A stretch of DNA of 64,000 nt from assembly GCF_002802865.1 (NCBI RefSeq), contig NZ_PGLQ01000003.1, positions 1 through 64,000 of the forward strand, given 5' to 3'. Position 1 is the stretch's first letter. Each line of letters begins with the position of its first letter. This DNA comes from Bifidobacterium scaligerum (GTDB taxonomy: Bacteria > Actinomycetota > Actinomycetes > Actinomycetales > Bifidobacteriaceae). Below, in pieces: positions 51,076 to 60,081 of this stretch. Made by a program: the position numbers and the translations under genes. Under the pieces are notes generated by a model that saw only the letters and a program-made list of their open reading frames with translations, made no database searches and was not told where the DNA came from.

Positions 51076-52242
51076 TCAGTTGCCGATCGTCTTGTCCCAG
51101 TTGTTCTGAAGCCATTCGGTGATGCGCGTAGCGTCATCGTTGGTGTAGCTCACCGGCTTGCCTTCGATGGTGATGGCATCCTTCAGGGTGGCCTGATCAA
51201 CGGTGCCGTCCTGCTTCATCGAATCAAGCAGCACCGGGTTGGCACCACCCTTGAACCACAGGTTCTGGGCATCGGCGGTGTACAGGTACTCCTCCCAGAG
51301 GCGAGCGGCGGCCGGGTGCGGGGCGTCCTTGTTGATGGCCTGGTTGTAGTAGCTCACGACCTGGGCCTTCGGGAAGGTCTTGTACTCCCAGTTCACGCCC
51401 TTGGACTTGAGTTCCTTCTTGTAGGAGGCCTGGTTGTAGGTCCAGTCCATCACCACGCCGGTCTGGCCGGAGTCGATGGTGCCGTTGGTCACATCCACGG
51501 TGGTCAGGTTGCCGGCGTCCTTGAGCTTCTTGAAGAAATCAAGGCCGGGCTGCACGTTGTTGATGTCGCCACCGGCCAGCTGGTTGACCATCAGGTAGCC
51601 GTTGAAGGCAGCGCCGGCTTCGGCGGGCTTGCCGTTGAGGGCCACGGTGCCGGCGAACTTCGGGTCGAGCAGGTCCTCAAGCTTGGTGATATCGCCGTAC
51701 TTGTCCTTGTTCCAGCCGATGGACATGATGCCGGTGTAGTCGGCGTAGTAGGCGCCGTTGGCGTCCTTGTTCTCATCCGGGATCTTGTCCCAAGCCTGCA
51801 CCTTGTACGGAGCGAAATCGTCCGTGGAGGTGGCGGCGATCTGCTGGCCAAGATCGAACACATCCGGTGCAGCATCGGTGCCCTTGTTGGTCTTGGCGGC
51901 GTCCAGCTCCTCCTTGGAGGAGGCGTTCGGGTTGAGCTCGGTGATCTTGATCTTCGGGTACTTCTTCTTGAAGCCGTCGATCACCTCACCGTAGTTGGAC
52001 CAGTCGTGAGGCAGGGCGATAACGTTCAGGGCACCTTCCTCTTCGGCGGCCTTGACGAGGTCGTCCAGGGTGCCGAAATCAGCCAGAGAGGTGGCCTTGG
52101 CGGACTTTTCGTTCACTTTGACGGCCTTGCCGGTGGAACCGGAGTTGCCATCGGAAGAGGCGTTGGACGAACCGCAGGCGGCCATGGAGAACGCGAGTAC
52201 GGCGGCAACGGAGGCGGCCGCTATCTTACGCAGGTTGTTCAT
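51076..52242 (-). CDS. ABC importer substrate-binding lipoprotein
   Basis: A 388-residue lipoprotein with lipobox SMAAC (Cys23). The mature part starts with a Ser/Gly/Asn linker and then LVKAAEEEGALNVIALPHDWSNYGEVIDGFKKK, the first lobe of type II periplasmic-binding proteins for polyamines, thiamine, iron or aminoethylphosphonate. The conserved acidic residues that would mark a polyamine site could not be confirmed. It heads the four-gene operon. The long region upstream contains tandem hairpins and may hold its promoter. Confidence 0.9.
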   Translation of the reverse strand: MNNLRKIAAASVAAVLAFSMAACGSSNASSDGNSGSTGKAVKVNEKSAKATSLADFGTLDDLVKAAEEEGALNVIALPHDWSNYGEVIDGFKKKYPKIKITELNPNASSKEELDAAKTNKGTDAAPDVFDLGQQIAATSTDDFAPYKVQAWDKIPDENKDANGAYYADYTGIMSIGWNKDKYGDITKLEDLLDPKFAGTVALNGKPAEAGAAFNGYLMVNQLAGGDINNVQPGLDFFKKLKDAGNLTTVDVTNGTIDSGQTGVVMDWTYNQASYKKELKSKGVNWEYKTFPKAQVVSYYNQAINKDAPHPAAARLWEEYLYTADAQNLWFKGGANPVLLDSMKQDGTVDQATLKDAITIEGKPVSYTNDDATRITEWLQNNWDKTIGN

Positions 52243-52745
52243 TCATCATTCCTTTGTTCAACATACATCCGGACACGGCTGCAAAGCAGCCGAATCCTAG
52301 GAGTCGGGACGCTGACTTATTCCCGTTCGCGCATACTGCGAGGCGAATTCGCGCGGCCCATAATTCCAAGACACGAACGTATGCGGGTTATCTGTCCCGA
52401 CACTGGCGCTCAAGTGAACTCTGCTCGCCGTTTGCGGTACAGCTGTTGAACAAAGGAAAACTGAGAGTGAATTAGTGACGATTACCGTCGATATGTCAAT
52501 GCCACAGTTGACGCAACTGCCGTGGCCGGTGCAGCTGCTGCAACCACAGCCGTAAATCGCACCAAATTCGCGAATATGTACCACTGAGTCACGGTTATCG
52601 GTACATTTTCGCGAGGTAATCCCTAAATTCGCGAATATGTACCACTGAATCGGTATCAGTGGTACATTTTCGCGAGATAGGGGAGATAGGGGTTCCGAGA
52701 AAAGGTCGCCGAGATTCGGAACGATGCAGTAGAAACGCAACAACA
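52243..52745. other. Intergenic region upstream of the ABC importer operon
   Basis: About 500 bp without a convincing gene. It contains two similar 48-bp hairpins at 52567 and 52628 and presumably the operon promoter. No binding site could be tied to a known regulator. Confidence 0.5.
52567..52675. repeat. Two tandem hairpins with a shared arm, 61-bp period
   Basis: Unit 1 at 52567-52614 and unit 2 at 52628-52675 both start TTCGCGAATATGTACCACTGA and end TACATTTTCGCGA. Unit 2 is a near-perfect hairpin: its right arm repeats TCAGTGGTACAT. Unit 1 has lost the inner match (ACGGTTATC). Three copies of ATGTACCACTGA (either strand) result. Confidence 0.85.
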
Positions 52746-52779
52746 AATGAGCCGCTGAATCGAAATTCAGCGGCTCATT
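52746..52779 (-). terminator. Terminator of ddl
   Basis: AATGAGCCGCTGAAT and ATTCAGCGGCTCATT, 15-bp arms with a 4-base loop, 17 bp after the ddl stop on the minus strand, followed by TTGTTGTTG. Confidence 0.85.
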
Positions 52780-52795
52780 GAAATTACCGTTACGC

Positions 52796-53983
52796 TCAGC
52801 GCAGCACGCCTTCGATCAGGCGGGTGATGAGCTCGGTGTATCCGACTCCGGTGGCCTCCCAAGCCTTGGGATACATGGAAATCGGCGTGAAGCCCGGCAT
52901 CGTGTTGATCTCATTGACCACCACGGTGCCGTCCGGCGTCACGAACGTGTCCACACGGCTTAGGCCGGCACCGTCCACCGCCTTGAAGGCGCGACGGGCC
53001 ACGTCACGGACGTCCTCCAGCACGCTGACCGGCAGGTTGGCCGGCACCTCCACGTGGCTGGCGGAAGCATCCATGTATTTCGAATCGAAATCGTAGAACT
53101 GATCATCCGTACCTTGGTCGAGCACGATCTCGCCCGGCCAACTGGCCTCCGGCTCATCGCCGGCCTTCGGACACAGTACGGCGCATTCGATTTCACGGCC
53201 GTCGACGCCCTGCTCGATCAGCACCTTCCAATCATGCTCGCCGGCCGTGGCCACGGCAGCGGCCAGACGATCCTGCTGAGTCTCACGATCGTCGGCCTTA
53301 TCGACCTTGGTGACACCAAAGCTGGAACCGGCACGCGACGGCTTGACGAACAGCGGGTAGGCGAGGCCAGCCTCCTCTACCTTGGCGAGCACATCGGCAG
53401 CGGTGAAGTTACGCGCATCCACCATAATGCCGGGTGCGGTGGGGATTCCTGCGGCGCTGAGCACGATCTTCGTGTAGTGCTTGTCCATGCAGGCAGCGGA
53501 TGCGAACACGCCACAGCCCACGTACGGCACACCCATCATCTCCAGCAGCCCCTGCACCGTGCCGTCCTCACCGTACGGACCATGCAACACCGGCAACACC
53601 GCGTCCACATGTCCCATCGACGTGAGCACATGCTGCATTTCAGGGTCGTTCAGACTCACGAAGCTGGTGCCAAAGCCGGATTCGCCGGAAGTCAGGTGAG
53701 CGGGTTCTCCCATGAAGAAGCCGTCCTGACCACGGGAAACGTCCAGCAGCACCGGGCGGGATTCAGGTGTGACCTGCACGGTGGGCAACTCGCCGCCATC
53801 CAACTTCCAGCCTCGTGGATCCTCGCCGTTTACAATCCACTTGCCGTCTTTGGTGATGCCGACAGGAATCGGTTCGAAACGCTCGGTATCCATGGCGTTG
53901 AGCACGCCGGCGGTGGAGATGCAGGAAATCGAATGCTCATCCGCTCGTCCACCGTAGAGCACCACAACACGCTTCTTGGCCAT
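52796..53983 (-). CDS. ddl: D-alanine--D-alanine ligase
   Basis: A 395-residue ATP-grasp enzyme that joins two D-Ala for peptidoglycan precursors. Seen are the N-terminal VVVLYGGRADEHSIS, the substrate motif HGPYGEDGTVQG, the ATP-binding LFVKPSRAGSSFGV, and the C-terminal catalytic and metal-binding NEINTMPGFTPISMYPK. A Tyr/Phe selectivity position was not assigned. ATG at 53983 (AKKRV) is chosen over one two codons earlier for AAGGA spacing. gpsA lies upstream on the same strand. Confidence 0.96.
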   Translation of the reverse strand: MAKKRVVVLYGGRADEHSISCISTAGVLNAMDTERFEPIPVGITKDGKWIVNGEDPRGWKLDGGELPTVQVTPESRPVLLDVSRGQDGFFMGEPAHLTSGESGFGTSFVSLNDPEMQHVLTSMGHVDAVLPVLHGPYGEDGTVQGLLEMMGVPYVGCGVFASAACMDKHYTKIVLSAAGIPTAPGIMVDARNFTAADVLAKVEEAGLAYPLFVKPSRAGSSFGVTKVDKADDRETQQDRLAAAVATAGEHDWKVLIEQGVDGREIECAVLCPKAGDEPEASWPGEIVLDQGTDDQFYDFDSKYMDASASHVEVPANLPVSVLEDVRDVARRAFKAVDGAGLSRVDTFVTPDGTVVVNEINTMPGFTPISMYPKAWEATGVGYTELITRLIEGVLR

Positions 53984-54126
53984 AACCATCCTTATCTTTC
54001 GACTGTGTCGACTACTGTTTTCGACTATCGCTCAGAATTCTTGTCTTTTGGCGACGTTGCGCCGCCGCCCATCCGTGTCCTGAGTGTACTCGCGCCCCGG
54101 TCCTTAAATTACTCGAATCACTCGCT

Positions 54127-55128
54127 TCATTCGGCGGTGATTTCGCTGCCGAACAGTCCAGCGAGCATATCGGCGCAAGAGATGCCTTCATTGAGCACAC
54201 GGCTCATCTGATAAGCCAACGGAGTCGGCACGCCAAGCTCCTTGCCAAGCGCCACGACAGCATCCGTGGTCGGCACGCCTTCGGCCACGCCGTTGCTTAC
54301 CTTGGTGGCTTCCTCAACGCTCATGCCCTTGCCCAGATTCGAGCCGAACGTGTAGTTGCGCGACAGCGGCGAACCACACGTGGCGATGAGATCGCCCACA
54401 CCGGCCAGACCCGAGAAGGTCTTCGGATCGGCACCGGCGGCGGCACCCAGAGCGGTCAATTCGGCAAGACCGCGGGTTTCGATCATGGCGGCGGTGTTCT
54501 CGCCGTAGCCGGCACCGCGGGCCATGCCGACGGCGAGCGCGGTCACGTTCTTCAGGCTGCCGCACATTTCCAGACCGATTACGTCGGTGGTGACGAATGC
54601 CTTGAAATAGGAATTGGTACACGTCTCAGCCACGATCCGCGCATTGTCGATGTCTGCGCAGCCCACCACGGTGGCCGCCGGGTGACGTTCGGCGATCTCC
54701 TTGGACAGGTTCGGACCGGAGACCGCGGCGAACCGTTCTGCCGGCAGGTCCAAAGTCTCGCGCACGACTTCATCCATACGTTTGTTGGTGTTGCGCTCGA
54801 TGCCCTTCATCAGGCTGACAACGATGGCGTTGCTCGGAATAAGACCCTTGAATTCGGTCAGAGCCACGCGTGCGAACTGGGCGGCGATGGCCACCACGAT
54901 GATCTCGGCGTCCTTGACCGCTTCGGCACGGTTGCCGGTGGCGGTCATGTTACTCGGCAGCTGTTCGACGATAGGCAGACGGACCGCGTTGCGGTGATGG
55001 CCGCGAATGCCTTCCACGATGTCGGGCTCGATGGCCCACATGGTCACTTCGTTGCCGGCGTCGGCCAGCACCTGGCCGAAGGCGGTACCCCATGCTCCTG
55101 CACCTAGAACCGTTACTTTTCTTCCCAT
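54127..55128 (-). CDS. gpsA: Glycerol-3-phosphate dehydrogenase [NAD(P)+]
   Basis: A 333-residue cytoplasmic enzyme that makes sn-glycerol 3-phosphate from dihydroxyacetone phosphate for phospholipids. The Rossmann motif VTVLGAGAWGTAFGQ starts at residue 5. The catalytic Lys lies in CGSLKNVTALAVGMARGAGYGENTAAMIETRG, the family signature. AAGGAG precedes the ATG at 55128. plsC is 90 bp upstream, so the two lipid genes and ddl probably form an operon. Length is normal. Confidence 0.96.
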   Translation of the reverse strand: MGRKVTVLGAGAWGTAFGQVLADAGNEVTMWAIEPDIVEGIRGHHRNAVRLPIVEQLPSNMTATGNRAEAVKDAEIIVVAIAAQFARVALTEFKGLIPSNAIVVSLMKGIERNTNKRMDEVVRETLDLPAERFAAVSGPNLSKEIAERHPAATVVGCADIDNARIVAETCTNSYFKAFVTTDVIGLEMCGSLKNVTALAVGMARGAGYGENTAAMIETRGLAELTALGAAAGADPKTFSGLAGVGDLIATCGSPLSRNYTFGSNLGKGMSVEEATKVSNGVAEGVPTTDAVVALGKELGVPTPLAYQMSRVLNEGISCADMLAGLFGSEITAE

Positions 55129-55218
55129 ACCAATTACTCCTTCGTTCGTCGCATGGGGTGCTGCTTTTCCTACCCTCACTCGGCTATCGCCGCATTCAGT
55201 TGCACATCTCGTGCAATG

Positions 55219-56151
55219 CTACTCCAATTCCCCGGAGGGGAAAGGTCCACCGGTCTTCGGCCAAGGTTTGCGGCTCATCGTGCGATAATCCCAATACCCT
55301 TCGGCGGGGAAACGTTCGCCGCGCACCTCCTCCATCACCATATTCATGCGCTTGAGCACACGCCAGGTCAGTTCGTTGACGGCTTCGACTGGCGGCTCAT
55401 CGCCCCATGAATCCACATCGTTGAGCAGGTCGGCGTAATCGATACGCTCGTCGTAGCACATCACCACGTTCTTGCGCGGCCAAGGCCACCAGTGATTGAT
55501 GGAGGCAGCGCCCCACGTCACCGCCGGAAACAGCGGCACCTGCTTGCCCAACCTGCGCGAGGACTCAAGGGCGATATAACCTACGCCTTCCTTGATGCTC
55601 ATCACCCATTTTTGCGGATCACGAGTCACCGTGCCTTCCGGCCATACCGTCAGTGGACGGCCGGAGGTGAGAATATCGATCGAGGTTTCCTCGATCTGCT
55701 TGGCCTTGCCAGAATGACGCTGGACGGGCTGCATGCCCACCAGTTGGAACCATTTGCCGATCACCGGCCATTTCGCCATTTCGGCTTTGGCCATATAACG
55801 CGGGCGGCGGCCCAAGTGGAACAGGCTCATCATCGGCACGAACACATCGAACATGGTCACATGGCTGGCGGCCGTGATGAACGGACCGGTTTCCGGCACA
55901 CGCTCCAATCCCCAAGCGCGAGTTTTGCAGCTGGCGCGGAACACTACGGACACGCCGGCCAGCAGACGTTTGGTGGCCTTGGGATTCTGCGCATCGATTT
56001 CCGCCTGATTGGGCGTGCGCGGACCGGTCGGATAATAATTCGTAGGGTCCACAAGCGTGTGACGAGCGGCCAGACGTGCGACCTGTTCGTCGGATAACGG
56101 GCTTACCGCCGAACGCGGCGAGGGTTTTCCTTTGGATGCCATGCCCATCAT
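55219..56151 (-). CDS. plsC: 1-acyl-sn-glycerol-3-phosphate acyltransferase
   Basis: A 310-residue enzyme that adds the second acyl chain to lysophosphatidic acid. The catalytic HX4D motif is SHVTMFD, followed by the glycerol-phosphate-binding RHSGKAKQIEE and the WPEGTVTRDPQKW motif. The first 70 residues are a polar extension. Start is uncertain: ATG at 56151, 56148 and 56142 are all in frame within four codons and none has a strong ribosome site. It stands right before gpsA, consistent with phosphatidic acid synthesis. Confidence 0.92.
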   Translation of the reverse strand: MMGMASKGKPSPRSAVSPLSDEQVARLAARHTLVDPTNYYPTGPRTPNQAEIDAQNPKATKRLLAGVSVVFRASCKTRAWGLERVPETGPFITAASHVTMFDVFVPMMSLFHLGRRPRYMAKAEMAKWPVIGKWFQLVGMQPVQRHSGKAKQIEETSIDILTSGRPLTVWPEGTVTRDPQKWVMSIKEGVGYIALESSRRLGKQVPLFPAVTWGAASINHWWPWPRKNVVMCYDERIDYADLLNDVDSWGDEPPVEAVNELTWRVLKRMNMVMEEVRGERFPAEGYWDYRTMSRKPWPKTGGPFPSGELE

Positions 56152-56185
56152 TGTGGCACGGCACGTACCCAGCCCCTCTTTATAC

Positions 56186-56252
56186 GTTTTCGCGCGAATC
56201 GTGCGCATAGCACGGCTGCAACGGCCATTTTGCGTACGAATCGCGCGAAAAG
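56186..56252. repeat. Inverted repeat with TTTTCGCGCGA arms
   Basis: GTTTTCGCGCGAATCGTGCGC on the left pairs with the inverted GCGTACGAATCGCGCGAAAAGC on the right, a 21-bp stem with few mismatches and a loop of about 25 bp. It lies after the ridA stop and before plsC on the minus strand, so it may act as the ridA terminator. The same TTTTCGCGCGAATCG core occurs twice inside nucS. Confidence 0.75.
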
Positions 56253-56277
56253 CACATGAAAGTACGTCAGTCGGTCC

Positions 56278-56667
56278 TCAGAGCACCGCGATGGCGTCGA
56301 TCTCCACCAAAGCACCCTTGGGGATCATGTTGTTGCCGAAGGCCACGCGAGCCGGCTTCACGGAACCGATGAACACCTCGGCATAGCGGGCGTCCACCTC
56401 CTTGAAGTCCTCGACGTTCTTCAGATAGATGGTGGCACGCACCACATGCTCGATGCCGGTGCCGGCCGTGTCGAGGATGTGCTTGATGTTCTTCAGCGCC
56501 TGAGCGGCCTGTTCTCCGGCCGTGTCGCCCGCCAGCTCGCCCGTGGCCGGGTCGATGCCCAGCTGGCCGGACACGAACACGAAACCGTTGGCCTTGACCG
56601 CCTGGCTGTATGCGCCCAGCGCGGCCGGAGCCTCGGAGGTGGCCACCGCTTCCATCTTTTCGCTCAT
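56278..56667 (-). CDS. ridA: RidA family enamine/imine deaminase
   Basis: A 129-residue YjgF/YER057c/UK114-family protein that hydrolyses reactive enamine or imine intermediates. Seen are GAYSQAVKANGFVFVSGQLGIDPATGEL, QALKNIKHILDTAG and the signature ARVAFGNNMIPKGALVEIDAIA with the conserved Arg and Glu. GAGGAGC precedes the ATG. Length is typical. Confidence 0.95.
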   Translation of the reverse strand: MSEKMEAVATSEAPAALGAYSQAVKANGFVFVSGQLGIDPATGELAGDTAGEQAAQALKNIKHILDTAGTGIEHVVRATIYLKNVEDFKEVDARYAEVFIGSVKPARVAFGNNMIPKGALVEIDAIAVL

Positions 56668-56870
56668 CAGATGCTCCTCTCTCTATGCCCATGGGCCCAT
56701 CGATACGAGCTACATGGCCTGATTGATCTGGGAACGCCCCACATACGCCTGAGGCATCACCGCCCGGCTTCAAGCCGATTACGTTGCAGTCTAGCGATGT
56801 CCGCCACGTCATCGTCCGCCGATGCCCGCCATGCGGCCATTCGAGGTGCCGGGCAGACTGCCGAATCCTT

Positions 56871-56900
56871 AGTATGCGGCAGTATGCGGCAGTATGCGGC
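56871..56900. repeat. Three tandem copies of AGTATGCGGC
   Basis: Three perfect 10-bp copies side by side in non-coding DNA. Probably slippage-generated; possibly variable between strains. Confidence 0.9.
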
Positions 56901-56937
56901 CGGCAACGTCGCCAACACTGCGTCTGAGTATGAGCAC

Positions 56938-56982
56938 AGGCTTCACATACCGTGCTTTGCGCTTTGCCGGTGTGTGAAGCCT
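56938..56982 (-). terminator. Terminator after tRNA-Arg
   Basis: AGGCTTCACA and TGTGAAGCCT, perfect 10-bp arms with inner CCG/CGG pairing, 10 bp beyond the tRNA 3' end on the minus strand. Confidence 0.7.
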
Positions 56983-56991
56983 GCGTTCTGG

Positions 56992-57064
56992 TGGGCCCAA
57001 AGGGGATCGAACCCTCGACCTTCTGTTCCGGAGACAGACGCTCTATCCACTGAGCTACGGACCC
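56992..57064 (-). tRNA. tRNA-Arg (CCG)
   Basis: A 73-nt cloverleaf on the minus strand: acceptor GGGTCCG paired with TGGGCCC (two G-U), anticodon stem TCTGT/ACAGA with loop CTCCGGA giving CCG, T-loop GTTCGATCC. Reads CGG codons. Confidence 0.95.
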
Positions 57065-57293
57065 AGACAACTCCTCTACTGTACACCATATTTCGTACGG
57101 TGGCAGCAATGCGGCAGCGACGTGGGCGACCATCGTCATCTCAGCGATCTGACGATAACCACAAGCGATTCCAAACTGATTGCACAGCGATCGGATCGAC
57201 TGCCGGCAAACCACAGGCCAAAAACCCGGCAAACGGCTGCACATACCCTCGGAAAATCGCCGATAACCGTATCGCAGACTCTACAATGGGGTT

Positions 57294-57920
57294 ATGTCGG
57301 AACCTACAGATGACTTCGAATACGAACGCCGCTTCTTCTGCCGCGAGCTGCCGGCGGAGTATGACGACGGCGATGTGCCGACTCTTATCATTCAAAGCTA
57401 TTACGTGCATACCGACAACTACGCTTTACGCATCCGACTGCTCTCACACGATATCCACATTGACATGACGTCTGATCTCGATCCGCTCGCCATACTCAAT
57501 CAATACCGCGAGCGTTTCTCCGAAGCGTACGTCACCGTCAAAGGCCCGTCCGTGGGCGGCACACGATATGAGGTAGAACGCGAGGTCGATACCCGCATAG
57601 CCGTCGAATTGGTTTGCCGCGGCGGCGCGGTCATCATCAAGAATCGCTATTCCGTGTGGATTGCGGAAGACGGATGGAGCGTCGATGTGTTCGGCGGGGC
57701 AAACGCGCCATTGATCGTAGCCGAAGCCGAACGCGCCACACCGGTGACCAACCTGACGATTCCCAAATTCTGCATCACCGAAATCACCGATCAGCCCCGA
57801 TTCAACAACGACGGGTTGGCCGGGCGTCCGTTCAGCGAATGGGCCGACGACTTCGAACGCGAACTCGCCCAGCAGGGACCGCATTTCCAGCAGTATTTCG
57901 GCAAGAATCGCATGGCCTGA
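57294..57920 (+). CDS. CYTH domain protein
   Basis: A 208-residue cytoplasmic protein of the CYTH superfamily (adenylate cyclase CyaB and thiamine triphosphatase). The N-terminal ExE motif is present in variant form as FEYERRF; later strands contain AYVTVKGP, RYEVEREVD, IIKNRYSVWI and LIVAEAE, which supply the inward-facing Arg, Lys and Glu residues of the tunnel that binds triphosphates with Mg2+. Hydrolysis of inorganic or organic triphosphate is the usual activity. No strong ribosome site. Its stop codon is part of the terminator hairpin at 57918. Confidence 0.82.
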   Translation: MSEPTDDFEYERRFFCRELPAEYDDGDVPTLIIQSYYVHTDNYALRIRLLSHDIHIDMTSDLDPLAILNQYRERFSEAYVTVKGPSVGGTRYEVEREVDTRIAVELVCRGGAVIIKNRYSVWIAEDGWSVDVFGGANAPLIVAEAERATPVTNLTIPKFCITEITDQPRFNNDGLAGRPFSEWADDFERELAQQGPHFQQYFGKNRMA

Positions 57921-57963
57921 ATCCGGTGCGCCCCAGCGGCCGTGCTCGAACGCACCGGATTCA
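57918..57963. terminator. Bidirectional terminator overlapping the CYTH stop codon
   Basis: TGAATCCGGTGCG and CGCACCGGATTCA, perfect 13-bp arms; the first three bases are the stop codon of the CYTH gene. The converging YbbN-like gene ends 20 bp further. Confidence 0.85.
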
Positions 57964-57982
57964 GCACCCCGATCAATACATC

Positions 57983-58942
57983 TCAGTACATCAACGTGGC
58001 CAAGCGACGACGTGCGCGCTTCAGACGCTCATCGGTGGGCTCGGGAATGGCGAAGTACTCCAGCAGACGCTTGCGCACCGTCTCAAGATCCGCCTTGTGC
58101 CCGGCAGCCAGGAAGTCCAGCAACCTGTCGAATGCGTCCTGAATCTGTCCGCCGATCATGTCGATGTCAGCGACGGCCAGCTGGGCGTCCACATCGTCGG
58201 GAGCGGCGGCAGCCGCGGCACGCACCTCACGCACATTGGCCTGACCGGAACGGGCCAGCAGCAAAGCCTTGGCACGTTCGCGGGCGGCAAGCGCATCGTT
58301 CGGATCGGATTCCAGCACACGCTCGTATTCGGCCGCGGCCCCGGCATAATCGCCTTCTTCCGCCAGTCGATGGGCTTCAGCATGTTCCGGCGGCACCTGC
58401 TGTTCGGCAGCGCCCGCGCTCTGCGCCGCATCCGAATCAGGATCGCCAGAGTACGGAGCAGTGCCGTTCACACCGGCCTGAGCGGCGGCGGCAATGATCT
58501 TGGGAATGACTTCGTCGCACAACTGCTTCAGTTCATCATCTCCCGGCAGTCCCTGCAGCAACGGCATCGGACGGCCGCCGATCAGGGCGAACAGTGCGGG
58601 CGCACCGGTAACCTGCAACGCCTGAGCAATCGAGGGATTGGATGCGATATCGATACGGGAGAGCTGGATCTGACCGTTCAGCTTGTTCACCGCGTCACCC
58701 AAGGCACGAGCCATCGGGAACAGACGATCATCGGTCGGCACCCACAGCAGCAGCAGAATCGGGAACGTGGCAGAGGTGGTCACCATGGCCTGGAACGTGT
58801 TCTCCGTGGTGTCGATCACATAGCCGCCGGCCGCCGGCGCGCCACCGGCCTGTCCGGGCTCGGCCTTGACCTGATGCTTCAGCGCCTCCAAATCGACCGC
58901 CCCCGCGAGCGAGACTCCGGGATGGAACTGCTGATCTGCCAT
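57983..58942 (-). CDS. YbbN/CnoX-like thioredoxin-fold co-chaperone
   Basis: A 319-residue protein with a thioredoxin fold followed by tetratricopeptide-like helices, the layout of YbbN/CnoX, a chaperone that protects proteins from oxidation. The usual CxxC is replaced: LLLWVPTDDRL stands where WCxxC would be, so there is no redox activity. A Gly/Ala/Pro-rich linker is in the N-terminal 40 residues. GGAGG lies before the ATG. The TPR-like part has AHRLAEEGDYAGAAAEYERVLE. This matches the family in actinobacteria. Confidence 0.88.
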   Translation of the reverse strand: MADQQFHPGVSLAGAVDLEALKHQVKAEPGQAGGAPAAGGYVIDTTENTFQAMVTTSATFPILLLLWVPTDDRLFPMARALGDAVNKLNGQIQLSRIDIASNPSIAQALQVTGAPALFALIGGRPMPLLQGLPGDDELKQLCDEVIPKIIAAAAQAGVNGTAPYSGDPDSDAAQSAGAAEQQVPPEHAEAHRLAEEGDYAGAAAEYERVLESDPNDALAARERAKALLLARSGQANVREVRAAAAAAPDDVDAQLAVADIDMIGGQIQDAFDRLLDFLAAGHKADLETVRKRLLEYFAIPEPTDERLKRARRRLATLMY

Positions 58943-58987
58943 TTTTTGCCTCCACGTTCGTATTCGTTATGACTCCAAATATCACAA

Positions 58988-59019
58988 CGGTGCCGGAACC
59001 GATTGTAGTTCCAGCACCG
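58988..59019 (-). terminator. Terminator after the lipoprotein gene
   Basis: CGGTGCTGGAAC and GTTCCGGCACCG on the minus strand, 12-bp arms with one mismatch and an 8-base loop. It follows the stop at 59077 by 58 bp. Confidence 0.65.
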
Positions 59020-59076
59020 AAGGATTATGGCTTTCTATGCCCAGGCTATGCTCACGGCGTCAGCATGCCGTTCGCT

Positions 59077-60081
59077 TTACAACGCCTCGACCTTGACCGG
59101 CTGACGATCGGATCCCACTGCCGTGATCTGCTTGCCGGAATCCTTGAGCGGAATGTACAACGCCACCACGTTCACATAGGTGACCTTCATAGTGCTGGTG
59201 TACTTATCGCTGTTGTACAGCACTTTCTCATCGTTGGACGCGGGCTGCGATTCACGGCCGTCACCAGCGTTACGAGTCCATTCACCATTAATACGGCCCA
59301 CGACCAGATCGCCGCCGTCCGCAGCGCGCATCACCCACATCTGATCGGGCACCGCGGTGAAGGTCTGCTGTTGCGTGCCGTTGTTGCCTTTTACGCCTTC
59401 TTCGACCTTCTGGGTCAACGTAGCCAGCTCCTGACGCATCACATCGTCCGCGAAGTTCGCCGCGTACTGGCTTTTGTCGCCGTTCTGCAGCACGTCGGCA
59501 TATTGCGCCAAGGCATCGGCCGGAGTGGCCACCAGATTATCGTCCTTGGCGGTACCCATCTTCGATCCGATGGTAGGCACTTCGAACTTCGGCAGCTGTG
59601 CGCCGTCGAACAGTCGGGCCATGGCCACCAACTTATAGTTCTGCTGTGCCGAATCCTGGCTCAGCACCAACAGTCGCTTGGCCTGCTGATCTTCCGTGGT
59701 GGTGGTGATGTCGAATATCGTACGCGGCCAGCCGTCTTCCGTAGGGATCACGGTCTGGGCAATATCCTTGGGGATGGTGGCGTACTTGGACATGCCGCCG
59801 CCGCGTTGGTTGATGATGCCCTGGCTGGTGCGAATTTCCAGCTGCGGGCCGCCCATCACGGCCGCATACGCATCCGGATTCTTCGCCTGATCAGCCTCAT
59901 CGATGGCCTGAAGAATACGCAAACGAATTTTCTTCTCCTGTGCCTCGGTCAGGTCCGGGGCGGCTTTGGCGGAAGTCGATACGCTCGGCGTCGGGATCTG
60001 GCCCTCGCATGCCGTCAGCGGTGCTACCAAGGCAACGGCGGCGAGCGCGGCCACGCACAGTCTGCTCCAGCGCTTGGTCAT
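59077..60081 (-). CDS. Lipoprotein of unknown function
   Basis: A 334-residue protein with a lipoprotein signal (PLTAC, Cys25). The mature domain is of mixed character without a motif I know; it includes DAYAAVMGGPQLEIRTSQG, LLVLSQDSAQQNYKLVAMARLFDG and DQMWVMRAADGGDLVVGRINGEW. The protein starts inside the stop of the membrane protein gene upstream (ATGA overlap), so the two are translated together and probably act together at the cell surface. The pair seems typical of Bifidobacteriaceae but no function is known to me. Confidence 0.75.
   Translation of the reverse strand: MTKRWSRLCVAALAAVALVAPLTACEGQIPTPSVSTSAKAAPDLTEAQEKKIRLRILQAIDEADQAKNPDAYAAVMGGPQLEIRTSQGIINQRGGGMSKYATIPKDIAQTVIPTEDGWPRTIFDITTTTEDQQAKRLLVLSQDSAQQNYKLVAMARLFDGAQLPKFEVPTIGSKMGTAKDDNLVATPADALAQYADVLQNGDKSQYAANFADDVMRQELATLTQKVEEGVKGNNGTQQQTFTAVPDQMWVMRAADGGDLVVGRINGEWTRNAGDGRESQPASNDEKVLYNSDKYTSTMKVTYVNVVALYIPLKDSGKQITAVGSDRQPVKVEAL

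Larger units (their letters stand above)
56668..56991. other. Intergenic region, ridA to tRNA-Arg
   Basis: About 320 bp with no gene recognised. It holds a tandem triplicate AGTATGCGGC (56871-56900), the tRNA-Arg terminator, and the ridA promoter somewhere before 56680. Confidence 0.6.
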
